Of a DNA stretch of 49,596 nucleotides, positions 9,337 to 18,127 are shown piece after piece (within the stretch, counting starts at the first letter, position 1; every line of letters begins with the position of its first letter). The stretch is from NCBI GenBank assembly GCA_045591645.1, contig JAZNTG010000019.1:1-49596 (forward strand), read 5' to 3'. Both the position numbers and the translations under genes were made by a program. The DNA comes from SFWF01 sp045591645. Lineage in GTDB: Bacteria; Bacillota; Clostridia; Oscillospirales; Acutalibacteraceae. The notes beneath the pieces were generated by a model. It searched no databases. It worked only from the letters and a program-made list of their open reading frames with translations, and had not been told where the DNA came from.

Positions 9337-11931
9337 TTATATTTCCTTTGCTTTTTTTGAAAGATCGGACAAAATACTCATACATTCTATCGGTGTCAGA
9401 GTATTGACATCTATTGTTTTGAGTTCATCCATTATCTCATTCGATATGCCAAACTCCATACCGAGCTGCAGATCTTGTTCCCTTACGGTCTTTGTGACCG
9501 TGATCCCCTCGCTGATGGTCTTTTTTAAAATCTGCTTTGCTCTATCGGTCACTACCGACGGAATTCCAGCAAGCTTCGCAACCTCGATACCGTAGCTGTC
9601 GTCGGCACCGCCACGCACTATTCGGCGTAAAAAGATAATATCATCTCCGCGTTTTTTTACGGCGATATTATAATTCTTTATGCCGCCCAGCTCATTTTCC
9701 ATTTCGGTCAGTTCGTGATAATGGGTGGCGAAAAGAGTCTTCGCACCGAGGCGTCTTTTATCGGCAACATATTCGAGTACCGCTCTTGCAATCGACATTC
9801 CGTCGAAGGTAGAGGTTCCTCTGCCTATTTCATCGAGAATGAGCAGACTGTTTTTGGTAGCATGCTTGATAATTGATGCGACCTCGTTCATCTCGACCAT
9901 AAAGGTGGACTGACCCGAAGCGAGATCATCGGACGCGCCCACACGCGTGAATATAGCATCAACTATGGAAATATCTGCAGAGGTGGCGGGGACGAACGAG
10001 CCTGTCTGCGCCATAAGGGTTATAAGGGCAACCTGACGCATATAGGTGGATTTACCCGCCATATTCGGTCCAGTTATAACGGCACAGCGGTCATCCTTGC
10101 GGTCAAGATAGGTATCGTTTGAAACAAACGGAGTCTTTATGACGCGCTCGACCACAGGATGTCTTCCGCCGTGGATCTTTATTATACCCTCGGTATTTAT
10201 CGTCGGTCTGACATAATCGTTTTTAACGGCGGCTTGGGCGAGCGAGCAAAGAGAATCGACCTTGGCCACGCACTCGCTCGTGATCTGAAAACGGCGAAGC
10301 TCTGCCGCTATCGCTTTGCGCATTGCCTCAAACATCTCAAATTCAAGCTGTTGTCTTCTATCCTTTGCGCCGATTATCTTAGATTCAAGGTTTTTAAGCT
10401 CTTCGGTAATAAATCTCTCACCGTTGGTAAGGGTCTGTTTTCTTATATAATCCTCAGGCACCATTTCCTTAAAGGAATTTGACACCTCTATGTAGTAGCC
10501 GAACACCTTGTTATAGCGCACCTTAAGGGTTTTAATTCCCGTGCGTTCTTTTTCGCGGGCTTCTATCTCCAATATGATATTAGCGCCGTTATTGATTATA
10601 TGGATAAGCTCGTCCAATTCGGCGTTATAGCCTTCCTTGAACATTCCGCCCTCACGCACTATCGCAGGCGGCTCTTCTTGTATCGCCGTATCTATCATCT
10701 GATAGATATCCTCCATAGGGTCAAGGTTTTCAAATAGGCGGACAAGCAGCTTTGTACGGGCAGAGGACAGCACTGACTTTACGTTCGGAAGGTGGCGGCA
10801 GGTATCGCATATAGTGCGTAGATCGCGTGCTGTTGCAGTGCCGTATACAACACGGGCAAGCAGACGTTCAAGATCCCTGATACCACTGAGATACTCAAAC
10901 AGTTCCCCTCTCATTACGGTATCGTCATACAGCTCCTCAACTGCATTCTGACGTTCGTTGATCTCCTGAAAATTTAAGAGCGGCTGCTCTATCCAGCTGC
11001 GAAGCATTCTTTTGCCCATAGCAGTTTTGGTGTGATCCAGTACCCAAAGCAATGATCCTTTTTTGCTCTTTGTGCGCATAGTTTCGCAAAGTTCAAGATT
11101 ACGCACAGCAGTATGATCAAGACGCATATATTCCGAAGTGGAATAATATTCAGCTTCAACTATTGAGATGTTGCGGTTTGGGCAGATTTCATAAAAATAC
11201 GAAATCGCGCTTCCAAGCGCCGCTACCGCGGGGCTCATCGAGCAGACACCTAAATTCTCGGGACTTATGACATTGAAATGTCTTTTTATAAGCTCCTCAT
11301 TAGGCTCAATGGCAAAGAAATTCTTTTCCTTTAAGGTTATCATTACGCCCTGTTCCGAAAGGAAGGCGAAAAGCTCAGGGTGAAGCTCAATATCTCTGTT
11401 TACGACTATCTCGGTAGGAGCAAAGCGGTTAAGCTCATCGATAAGTCTTTGCTCGGCATCTTCGCCGATTATCTCGGTGACCAGTGCTTTTCCCGTTGAA
11501 ACATCGGCAAAGCTGACTGCAAAGCCTTCTTTAGAAATTACTATGGCAGAAAGGAAATTATATCTTGCCTCGTCAAGTATGCTTTCCTCGACAGCGGTTC
11601 CGGGGGTGATTATACGGACGACCTCTCGCTTTACTATTCCCTTGGCCGCCTTGGGATCCTCAGTCTGCTCGCATATAGCGACTCTGTAGCCTTTTTGAAC
11701 AAGCCTTGCTATATATGATTCACAGCTGTGGTACGGCACTCCGCACATAGGCGCGCGCTCATCGAGTCCGCAATCTCTTCCCGTCAGCACAAGATCGAGT
11801 TCCTCAGATGCGGTTTTTGCATCGTCAAAGAACATCTCGTAAAAATCGCCCAGTCTGAAAAAAAGCAGACTGTCGGGATTCTGACTTTTGATCTCCATAT
11901 ACTGCCGCATCATAGGAGAAAGCTCTGCCAT
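9337..11931 (-). CDS. mutS: DNA mismatch recognition protein MutS
   Basis: 864 residues, full length for MutS1. The N-terminal mismatch-reading segment has GDFYEMF (Phe-x-Glu type wedge). The core and clamp domains follow, then Walker A GPNMAGKSTYMRQ near residue 620, LILDEIGRGTSTFDG (Walker B and signature) and ATHYHEL. MutS binds mismatches and recruits MutL, encoded immediately downstream. It lies 39 bases after the ylbF-like gene in the same operon. Confidence 0.97.
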   Translation of the reverse strand: MAELSPMMRQYMEIKSQNPDSLLFFRLGDFYEMFFDDAKTASEELDLVLTGRDCGLDERAPMCGVPYHSCESYIARLVQKGYRVAICEQTEDPKAAKGIVKREVVRIITPGTAVEESILDEARYNFLSAIVISKEGFAVSFADVSTGKALVTEIIGEDAEQRLIDELNRFAPTEIVVNRDIELHPELFAFLSEQGVMITLKEKNFFAIEPNEELIKRHFNVISPENLGVCSMSPAVAALGSAISYFYEICPNRNISIVEAEYYSTSEYMRLDHTAVRNLELCETMRTKSKKGSLLWVLDHTKTAMGKRMLRSWIEQPLLNFQEINERQNAVEELYDDTVMRGELFEYLSGIRDLERLLARVVYGTATARDLRTICDTCRHLPNVKSVLSSARTKLLVRLFENLDPMEDIYQMIDTAIQEEPPAIVREGGMFKEGYNAELDELIHIINNGANIILEIEAREKERTGIKTLKVRYNKVFGYYIEVSNSFKEMVPEDYIRKQTLTNGERFITEELKNLESKIIGAKDRRQQLEFEMFEAMRKAIAAELRRFQITSECVAKVDSLCSLAQAAVKNDYVRPTINTEGIIKIHGGRHPVVERVIKTPFVSNDTYLDRKDDRCAVITGPNMAGKSTYMRQVALITLMAQTGSFVPATSADISIVDAIFTRVGASDDLASGQSTFMVEMNEVASIIKHATKNSLLILDEIGRGTSTFDGMSIARAVLEYVADKRRLGAKTLFATHYHELTEMENELGGIKNYNIAVKKRGDDIIFLRRIVRGGADDSYGIEVAKLAGIPSVVTDRAKQILKKTISEGITVTKTVREQDLQLGMEFGISNEIMDELKTIDVNTLTPIECMSILSDLSKKAKEI

Positions 11932-11970
11932 TATAGTTTCATTCCCTTCGTTTAAAATCCAATTTCTACA

Positions 11971-12372
11971 TTAATGGCAGCCGCCGCAGGTGCCGCAGTT
12001 ACCCGTGCAGGAGGAGGGCTCGCAGGTCTCGGGATCCTCTCCGTTCTGGCACATGAGAAGAATGTTGCTCACTTTTGAGCAAAGCTCGTTATACGCAGTA
12101 TAAGCGGTATTATACTCGGTCATCGACTCACCGCTGATAATGGTATTGTAGAGAGCGGTAATGTCCTCATTTATCTTCTGGATCTTTTCTTTTTCGGGTT
12201 CTTCCTTCTGCATTTCTGAATCATACTGCATCTTTAAAAGATTAAACTCTGAAATCTGCTTCTGAAGTTCCTCGTCGGCATCGTTCTTTTCCTTTGCCGC
12301 CATAAAATTTTTATACTCGTCAGAGGCCTGAATAGCCGCGCCGAGTTCTCTTGTCATTTTAATTATATCCAT
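11971..12372 (-). CDS. YlbF/YmcA-family protein with cysteine-rich tail
   Basis: 133 residues, mostly helical (MDIIKMTRELGAAIQASDEY, then Lys/Glu-rich helices), matching the YlbF/YmcA (Com_YlbF) family. In Bacillus subtilis YlbF, YmcA and YaaT form an Fe-S-associated complex that affects RNase Y-dependent processing. This protein has seven cysteines in its last 40 residues, ending CTGNCGTCGGCH, which could hold a metal or Fe-S cluster. Placement between miaB and mutS ties it to the repair/tRNA operon. The family call is good; the cluster is inference. Confidence 0.82.
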   Translation of the reverse strand: MDIIKMTRELGAAIQASDEYKNFMAAKEKNDADEELQKQISEFNLLKMQYDSEMQKEEPEKEKIQKINEDITALYNTIISGESMTEYNTAYTAYNELCSKVSNILLMCQNGEDPETCEPSSCTGNCGTCGGCH

Positions 12373-12388
12373 TTCTGTTTACTCCTTT

Positions 12389-13789
12389 TTAAACTATTGT
12401 TCCTTCAAGAACGTTTGTAAAACGGTCGATACGTACATTCACATACTGACCGATAAGTGTTTCGTCTCCGTCAAATTCTATATCTATACCCGAAAGACTT
12501 TTGCCCGACACTCTGCAGGGTCCCGCTATCTCATCGCAAAGAACTCGGAACTGTTTTCCTACCAGAGCGGCATTGTTTTTCTTCGAAATATCCTCCTGAA
12601 CCTTTAAAAGCTTAGAAAACCATTTGCCTTTTTCCTCTCTCGATACGGGGTCTGGCATCTCTGCCGCAGGGGTACCGTTTCTCGGAGAATAGATGAATGT
12701 AAAGAGGGACATAAATTCAACCTGCTTTACAATACTCAAGGTTCCAAGAAAATCCTCATAGGTCTCCCCTGGGAAGCCTACGATTATATCGCTTGTAAAG
12801 GCGACGTCGGGTATGCGTTTTTTAGCCTCTTCGATAAGCTTCAGATAGCCTGCACTATCATAGTGGCGATTCATCTCGCGAAGTATTCTGTCACTGCCGC
12901 ACTGGAAGGGCAGATGCAGATGTCGCTCGACCTTTTCGCACTCGGCTATAGCATCTAAAAGCTCTATCGTGCAATCCTTGGGATGAGAGGTCATAAATCT
13001 AATTCGAAAATCTCCCTCAATAGCGTTTATTTTACGCAGAAGCCCCGCGAAATTGACGTTATTGTCAAGCCCCTTGCCGTAGGAATTCACATTCTGTCCG
13101 AGTAGCATTATCTCTTTAAAGCCCGAAGCTATCATCTCTTTAGCCTCTGCGATGATGTCCTCCTCGTGACGGGATACCTCTCTTCCTCGTACATACGGCA
13201 CTATACAGTAGGTGCAGAAGTTGTTGCAACCGTGCATTATAGGAAGCCATCCCTTCAGGCTTTGATCTCGGTGTACGGGCACGCCCTCGATAATATCATT
13301 GTTCTCATCTGATATCTCAAAAATTCTACCACTGCCCGTAAGTCTTTTATAAATAAACTCAGGCAGACGGTGAACAACGTGTGTTCCAAAAAGCATATCC
13401 ACATAAGGATAGCTTTTCTTTACTCGTTCACAAACACTCTGTTGCTGCGCCATACAGCCGCAGACTGCAATAATAGTATTCCGCTTATCCTTTTTAAGCT
13501 GCTTTGTAGTGCCGATATTGCCGAAGACCCTATCCTCTGCGTGTGCTCTGACGGCGCAGGTATTAAACAATATAAAATCTGCCTCGGCGGGCTCTTCGGT
13601 CAGCTCATAGCCCATCGTTTCCAGCATACCCTTTATGCGCTCGCTGTCCGACACATTCTGCTGACACCCATATGTGTTTATACAGGCCTTTGGAGTGTAT
13701 CCGTAAACCTGCGGCAATATTTGTTTAACGCGCGCCGAATATCCTAAAAGTATTTCCAACTCGGTGCCCGATGTCATCTCCGTATGCAT
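12389..13789 (-). CDS. miaB: tRNA-2-methylthio-N6-dimethylallyladenosine synthase MiaB
   Basis: 466 residues. Radical-SAM methylthiotransferase that adds the 2-methylthio group to i6A37, the base made by MiaA in this operon. The N-terminal UPF0004 domain keeps its three cysteines (TYGCQQN, FNTCAVR, AVCGCMAQ). The radical-SAM motif CNNFCTYC is near residues 186-193. A C-terminal TRAM domain is plausible (QFRVLCDEIAG to FTNVLEGTIV). The ATG at 13789 has AAGGGG upstream. It is the first gene after the operon promoter. Confidence 0.96.
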   Translation of the reverse strand: MHTEMTSGTELEILLGYSARVKQILPQVYGYTPKACINTYGCQQNVSDSERIKGMLETMGYELTEEPAEADFILFNTCAVRAHAEDRVFGNIGTTKQLKKDKRNTIIAVCGCMAQQQSVCERVKKSYPYVDMLFGTHVVHRLPEFIYKRLTGSGRIFEISDENNDIIEGVPVHRDQSLKGWLPIMHGCNNFCTYCIVPYVRGREVSRHEEDIIAEAKEMIASGFKEIMLLGQNVNSYGKGLDNNVNFAGLLRKINAIEGDFRIRFMTSHPKDCTIELLDAIAECEKVERHLHLPFQCGSDRILREMNRHYDSAGYLKLIEEAKKRIPDVAFTSDIIVGFPGETYEDFLGTLSIVKQVEFMSLFTFIYSPRNGTPAAEMPDPVSREEKGKWFSKLLKVQEDISKKNNAALVGKQFRVLCDEIAGPCRVSGKSLSGIDIEFDGDETLIGQYVNVRIDRFTNVLEGTIV

Positions 13790-13830
13790 ATTTTCCCCTT
13801 AATATTATTACTAATATAATTATTCAATCT

Positions 13831-13859
13831 ATTATAACCTATATTGGCGTTCTATTCAA
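13831..13859 (-). promoter_or_regulatory. Promoter of the miaB-ileS operon
   Basis: On the minus strand TTGAAT (13859-13854) and TATAAT (13836-13831) are separated by 17 bases, about 40 bases before the miaB ATG. No other comparable site was seen within the eleven-gene run, so it may serve the whole operon. Confidence 0.75.
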
Positions 13860-13902
13860 GTTATAAAATTTTTGAAATTAAAGAAAATCTTTATAAAAGC
13901 AC

Positions 13903-13931
13903 AAAAAATCCCGACAATGTCGGGATTTTTT
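13903..13931 (-). terminator. Rho-independent terminator of the GPH symporter gene
   Basis: ATCCCGACA and TGTCGGGAT form a tight nine-pair stem flanked by A6 and T6, so it can work in both directions. It lies 14 bases past the symporter stop and upstream of the miaB promoter, isolating the two units. Confidence 0.88.
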
Positions 13932-13944
13932 AGGTTTGTTAAAA

Positions 13945-15357
13945 TTACTCAGCCTCAATATCTCTGCCAAGCTCTGCATTCATCTTTTCAAGAGTCTTCT
14001 TATCAAGGTTGTATATAACGCCAAGTCCTACGAACTGAAGAACCGCAGAGAAGAGGAAGGTCGCTGCAACGATGTAACGCATATTGACCGCAACTTCCCA
14101 AAGCTGGTTTCCTTCGTTTGCACCCACATAGCCAAAAGCAACCATTATGATAAGTACGAGAGAGGGACCAATGCCCTGAGCGAGTTTACGGAAGAAGGAA
14201 TGAAGTGAATAAACGGTTCCTTCCTCACGTTTACCTGTTTTCCACTCATTGTAATCGATAGCATCACCCATCATAGCCCATGAAACAGTAGAATATATTC
14301 CAAGTCCCAAAGAGAAGAACAACTGACAAATAATATATATTATCAGATCAAGTCCTGTGTTTTCAGGTGTGATGATAAATAATCCGAGACCCGCAACGAT
14401 AGAAACTATCGAACCAAAGGTTGCGAGTTCTTTTTTACCGAACTTAGCAACTGCATTACGTGCTAAAGGAGTGAACACAACTATTGGTATCATAGCAAAA
14501 AGCTGAACTATGCCGGAAATTTGAACATTTTTGAAATAAGACTGGAATATAACGGTCACTGCAGTAGTAGCGCCTTGCATTCCGATAAACATACCCATAG
14601 CTGCCACCGTAGCTCCAACGGCAGGACGATTCTTAATAAAGTTTCCAAACGCTTTAAGCACATTAAACTTGGGAGTTTCTTCGCTGAGATTAATATCCTG
14701 TTCAACTCTTATCTCGGTATTTCTTATCATAAACTGGAAGCAAGCAAAACCGAGCACGCCCATAATAAGTGCTGCAATAAATACTCGTTCGCCGATAAGG
14801 TTGTTGTCCTTGTCATAAATAATGAACGGCAAGATAACCATTGGAAGCATATTACCGAAAATCGAACCTATAGAACGCCAAGCAGAAAGAGATGCTCTGT
14901 CTTTAACATCGTTAGAGATGAGTGAGAGCAGCGAACCGTAAGGTACGTTAGCTACCGTATAGAACGCATCCCAAACAACATAACCTGCGATGAAGATTAT
15001 GAACTTAGCCCAAATGGGAGCATTTGGGAAAGGGAGGAAGCAACATGCTCCGCCAACTATAAGTCCTATTGATCCTGCCCAGATGTATGCAAGAAATTTG
15101 TTTCTTTTGTACTTACGTCTGTCAGAATCAATAATAGAACCGATAAGCGGATCGTTAATCGCATCCCACACCTGAACTACAATGAGAAGCAATGCATACC
15201 AAAGGTCCATACCCATAAACTGTGTCCAGAATATAGACATAGTGCCTTTTAGCGCGAAGCTCATATTACAGCCAAGGTCACCGGCTGCATATGCAATACT
15301 GTCGCGAATGCCAAACTTGCGGTGGCCGTTTGCATCCAATTTAGGCTGCTTTTTCAT
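13945..15357 (-). CDS. GPH-family sugar:cation symporter (MFS)
   Basis: 470 residues with about 12 hydrophobic segments. The N-terminus (GIRDSIAYAAGDLGCNMSF), the DAINDPLIGSIIDSDRRKYKRNK loop and the GDAIDYNEWKTGKREEG motif near residue 375 are typical of glycoside-pentoside-hexuronide:cation symporters such as MelB and XylP relatives. It should import a glycoside or hexuronide with Na+ or H+. The ATG at 15357 has AGAGGT seven bases upstream; a start six codons earlier lacks one. It is divergent from the oxidoreductase gene, suggesting a shared regulon. The substrate cannot be read. Confidence 0.88.
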   Translation of the reverse strand: MKKQPKLDANGHRKFGIRDSIAYAAGDLGCNMSFALKGTMSIFWTQFMGMDLWYALLLIVVQVWDAINDPLIGSIIDSDRRKYKRNKFLAYIWAGSIGLIVGGACCFLPFPNAPIWAKFIIFIAGYVVWDAFYTVANVPYGSLLSLISNDVKDRASLSAWRSIGSIFGNMLPMVILPFIIYDKDNNLIGERVFIAALIMGVLGFACFQFMIRNTEIRVEQDINLSEETPKFNVLKAFGNFIKNRPAVGATVAAMGMFIGMQGATTAVTVIFQSYFKNVQISGIVQLFAMIPIVVFTPLARNAVAKFGKKELATFGSIVSIVAGLGLFIITPENTGLDLIIYIICQLFFSLGLGIYSTVSWAMMGDAIDYNEWKTGKREEGTVYSLHSFFRKLAQGIGPSLVLIIMVAFGYVGANEGNQLWEVAVNMRYIVAATFLFSAVLQFVGLGVIYNLDKKTLEKMNAELGRDIEAE

Positions 15358-15414
15358 AAATTTACCTCTTTTCAATCTTTTTGTTTTTAGATCATCGGGA
15401 TAGCCTTCTGCGCA

Positions 15415-15457
15415 TAAAAAAACGCTTATATCTTGCTAAAGGATAAAGCGCTTTTTT
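15415..15457 (-). terminator. Terminator-like hairpin in the symporter leader
   Basis: Read on the minus strand, CGCTTTATC and GATATAAGCG form a stem with one bulge, followed by TTTTTTT. It sits between the symporter promoter (15502-15530) and its start codon, so it could attenuate transcription. The loop contains TTAGCA, complementary to TGCTAA about 30 bases upstream in the leader; this possible anti-terminator pairing is inference. Confidence 0.6.
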
Positions 15458-15501
15458 AATTTTCAGAATTAGCATCTCGACATATCAAAACTTCATTGTC
15501 A

Positions 15502-15530
15502 ATATAACATATTTATATACAATCTGTCAA
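15502..15530 (-). promoter_or_regulatory. Promoter of the GPH symporter
   Basis: Minus-strand TTGACA (15530-15525) and TTATAT (15507-15502) are 17 bases apart. The leader would be about 140 bases and contains the terminator-like hairpin. Confidence 0.7.
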
Positions 15531-15753
15531 CCATATTTGTTAATTTGGCATATATTATGTATATATTGCACAAATTTTATTTTCTGTTTTTCTTTGTTTG
15601 TCAAAGTAGCTTTACATTGTCGCACACATAAGAAAAGAGTTTACAATCAGTATTGGTATAAATACCCAACTTTGATCACTTATTTGATTTTACACAAACA
15701 GTTTTTAATTATACATATAAAAATTTTATTAACGAATTTTAATTTATACTTAT
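15531..15753. other. AT-rich divergent intergenic region
   Basis: This is the core of the 483-base gap between the symporter and oxidoreductase start codons. It is very AT-rich and holds no supportable reading frame. Apart from the two promoters at its edges I see no clear operator palindrome or riboswitch. Confidence 0.6.
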
Positions 15754-15782
15754 TGACATTTGTCTGGGTATATATTATAATC
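15754..15782 (+). promoter_or_regulatory. Promoter of the Gfo/Idh/MocA gene
   Basis: A perfect consensus pair: TTGACA (15754-15759), a 17-base spacer, and TATAAT (15777-15782). ATG is 58 bases further on with AGGAGG between. Confidence 0.85.
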
Positions 15783-15840
15783 CATATGTAATGGATTTTC
15801 CATTAATTGCACTTTATGTAAATATAGGAGGAAACCTAAA

Positions 15841-16896
15841 ATGAAAGACAAATTACGTTTAGGAGTAATAGGAGCAGGTGCCTTCTCGGATAGGCATTTG
15901 GACGGAATCGAGCATGCTGACAACGCTGTTGCAGTAGCAATTTGTGACATCGATATAGAAAAGGCCAAGAGCCAGGCTGAAAAGTATCATGTAGAGAGCG
16001 TATACAGCGACTATCATGAGCTTTTAGCAAGAGAAGATATCGACGCTGTAACTCTTCCCTTACCCGATCAGGTACATGCAGAAGTTGCTATTGCTGCACT
16101 TAGAGCAGGCAAGCACGTTCTCTGCGAAAAGCCCATGGCACTTGACCTCGATGAGTGCAAGGAAATGATCAGAGTTGCAAAGGAAACCGGTAAACAGCTT
16201 ATGGTAGGTCAGATCGGACGCTACACCCCTGCTTTCATGGAAGCTAAGCGTCTTCTTGAGTCAGGCGCTATCGGCGACCTTTTCTTCATTGAATCCGAGT
16301 ATGCACATGACTATTCCGGCATCGGAGGAACCCCCCTCGGTCCCGATAAGCCGTATTGGAGAATTACTCCTGAGCGTGAATCTATAATCGGTGGCGGTTG
16401 CCATGCGGTTGACCTTATCCGTATGATCGCAGGTAATCCTACTGAGGTGTTTGCATATGCAAACAATAAATGTCTTACCGAATGGCCTATCCATGACTGT
16501 TCTGTAGCTATTATGAAGTTCGACAACGGCGTTATCGGTAAGGTGTTCAATTCTCACGGTTGTAAACGCGGTTACACCATGCGTTCTGTACTTTACGGTA
16601 CCAAGGGAACTATTATCTTTGATAACCAGACCACTCATATTTCTCTCTTCAAGGAGCGTTTCAGTGAAGATCAGGCATTCGATGGTATGACCCAGAAGCA
16701 TCTCGAGATCAAGGTTCCTGTTGAGCTCAATAACCACAACTTCAAGGGCGAGGTTTACGATTTCTGCAGATGCATCTTAGCTGGCGAGCCCGTAGTTACC
16801 ACAGGTGTTGAGGGTGCTTCTACTGCATCTGTATGCCTCTCGATCGTTAAGTCCTTCAAGACAGGCGAAAAGGTAACCGTTGACTACGATTTCTAA
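15841..16896 (+). CDS. Gfo/Idh/MocA-family oxidoreductase
   Basis: 351 residues. The N-terminal Rossmann fold shows LGVIGAGAFSDRHLDGI (GxGxxG type), CDIDIEKA, and HVLCEKPMALDLDECKEM with the family's conserved EKP lysine near residue 99. The C-terminal alpha/beta domain carries GGGCHAVDLIRMIAGNP, the substrate-side HxxD arrangement. Such enzymes oxidise or reduce sugars, inositols or amino sugars with NAD(P). AGGAGGAAACCTAAA precedes the ATG. The strong promoter and divergent symporter suggest it modifies the imported sugar. Exact substrate unknown. Confidence 0.9.
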   Translation: MKDKLRLGVIGAGAFSDRHLDGIEHADNAVAVAICDIDIEKAKSQAEKYHVESVYSDYHELLAREDIDAVTLPLPDQVHAEVAIAALRAGKHVLCEKPMALDLDECKEMIRVAKETGKQLMVGQIGRYTPAFMEAKRLLESGAIGDLFFIESEYAHDYSGIGGTPLGPDKPYWRITPERESIIGGGCHAVDLIRMIAGNPTEVFAYANNKCLTEWPIHDCSVAIMKFDNGVIGKVFNSHGCKRGYTMRSVLYGTKGTIIFDNQTTHISLFKERFSEDQAFDGMTQKHLEIKVPVELNNHNFKGEVYDFCRCILAGEPVVTTGVEGASTASVCLSIVKSFKTGEKVTVDYDF

Positions 16897-16953
16897 ATTC
16901 TAAAACATAAAGGTCTGTTACATCGCAGTACTGACCGAAATCCAATTTAACAT

Positions 16954-17005
16954 AAGCTATCTCGCAGAAACAGTGCTGTTTAGCTGCGAGATAGCTTTAA
17001 TTTTT
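16954..17005 (+). terminator. Terminator of the Gfo/Idh/MocA gene
   Basis: AAGCTATCTCGCAG pairs with CTGCGAGATAGCTT across a 16-base loop, followed by TAATTTTT. It lies 57 bases after the stop codon. Confidence 0.85.
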
Positions 17006-17021
17006 GCTCATCATAGCGACA

Positions 17022-17060
17022 CAAAAAATCGGGAATGTCCACAAAAGGACATTCCCGATA
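17022..17060 (-). terminator. Terminator of the ceramidase-like/nagA/nagB operon
   Basis: ATCGGGAATGTCC pairs with GGACATTCCCGAT around an ACAAAA loop. On the minus strand it is followed by TTTTTT. It lies about 30 bases past the stop of the NagB-like gene. Confidence 0.88.
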
Positions 17061-17088
17061 ATAATTTGCACTATATACGATTTGTATA

Positions 17089-18060
17089 TTAGTAACCAAC
17101 CTTTTCCCAGCACTCGAAGGGAGCTGCAAGATCTTCCGAGATGTAGACCTGAGTCTTCTTGGTCTGAAGCATCGAGCTGGGGAGATAGGGTGTGATAGGA
17201 CCATGTGTGCACAGACGGCTGGTCATTCTCTGCCAGGAGGAGAAAGTTCCGCAGGTAGCAAGTGCATGAACCTCTATTCTCTCCTTGGCTCTCATTACAT
17301 CGAGAGGTCCGATAGTTGCAGCGCAGGGAGGAACATTTGCGATGTCGCCCGACTGACCGAAGGTTCCGTTAAGAGAGTTCTGCATAATGGTCATAGGATG
17401 AAGCTTTACGATCTGAGCGGGCTGATTGAGCCATTCCTCGATATCTCCGCTTCCGATGAACTCGGGGATAGGATCAACGAATGCCATATGTCCTGCCCAA
17501 CCGGGAGAGGTAGATGCGATATCTGCACCTGTTCCCTCGGTAATATCGTCGATGATCTTGGAGTAATCCTTGATATTAGCATTTGTGGGGAAGTGAACGT
17601 TCTCCATAGGCATACGGAGCTTAGGATCGATCTGCTCGTAAAGATACTTGATCATAGAATGTGCAAAGCCTGCACCGTAAGTGATGGGAGCGATATTTCC
17701 GTTTTCGTCTGCCCATTCATCCTCTGCTACAAGGTGTACCTTAGAGCAGTCAACCTTGAAATAGTTGATAAGCTGAGCAAGAGGAATATATGTATCGGGC
17801 TCGGGGTTGCCGAGAATCATTGTGAAGCTCTTGCCTGCCTCACTTGCTGCCTTAAGACGGGTAAAGAGGGTGGAAATGAGAACGGGATGGGGGTTCATCA
17901 TAACCTTTACCTCAAATTCGGGATGCCACCAAGGCTCTCTCTTCTCGAGGTCCTTACCGCTGAGGTTACGCACATATTCGCAAACCTTCTTGTCCTTGAA
18001 TGGTACGAATTCGTGGGGCTGGAAATCAAATTTCGTTGCGGGATCGGTAATAAAACTCAT
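17089..18060 (-). CDS. NagB-like glucosamine-6-phosphate deaminase family protein, divergent
   Basis: 323 residues, longer than NagB (about 240-270) with an N-terminal extension of about 40. The isomerase/deaminase fold is recognisable: MILGNPEPDTY for the phosphate-loop region, VAEDEWADE in place of NMDEY (keeping the proton-abstracting Asp), and GWAGHMAFVDP in place of GNDGHIAFNEP. In that last motif the Escherichia coli Asp141 and Glu148 equivalents are Ala and Asp, while His143 stays. It is downstream of the NagA-like gene with AAGGAG before its ATG. It probably acts on an amino-sugar phosphate, but perhaps not GlcN-6-P. Confidence 0.78.
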   Translation of the reverse strand: MSFITDPATKFDFQPHEFVPFKDKKVCEYVRNLSGKDLEKREPWWHPEFEVKVMMNPHPVLISTLFTRLKAASEAGKSFTMILGNPEPDTYIPLAQLINYFKVDCSKVHLVAEDEWADENGNIAPITYGAGFAHSMIKYLYEQIDPKLRMPMENVHFPTNANIKDYSKIIDDITEGTGADIASTSPGWAGHMAFVDPIPEFIGSGDIEEWLNQPAQIVKLHPMTIMQNSLNGTFGQSGDIANVPPCAATIGPLDVMRAKERIEVHALATCGTFSSWQRMTSRLCTHGPITPYLPSSMLQTKKTQVYISEDLAAPFECWEKVGY

Positions 18061-18127
18061 AATTTTATTCTCCTTATATGTATTATATTTTTAATTTTTA
18101 ACCGACTCTCAGTCGGAAATTAACTTT

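Noticed and set aside
16261..16737. 158-codon minus-strand frame in the oxidoreductase gene
   Set aside because: Antisense shadow of a well-supported gene with no start signal.
18103..18117. CCGACT-CTC-AGTCGG hairpin between nagA-like and nagB-like genes
   Set aside because: Stem is short and lacks a T run in the operon direction; not called a terminator.
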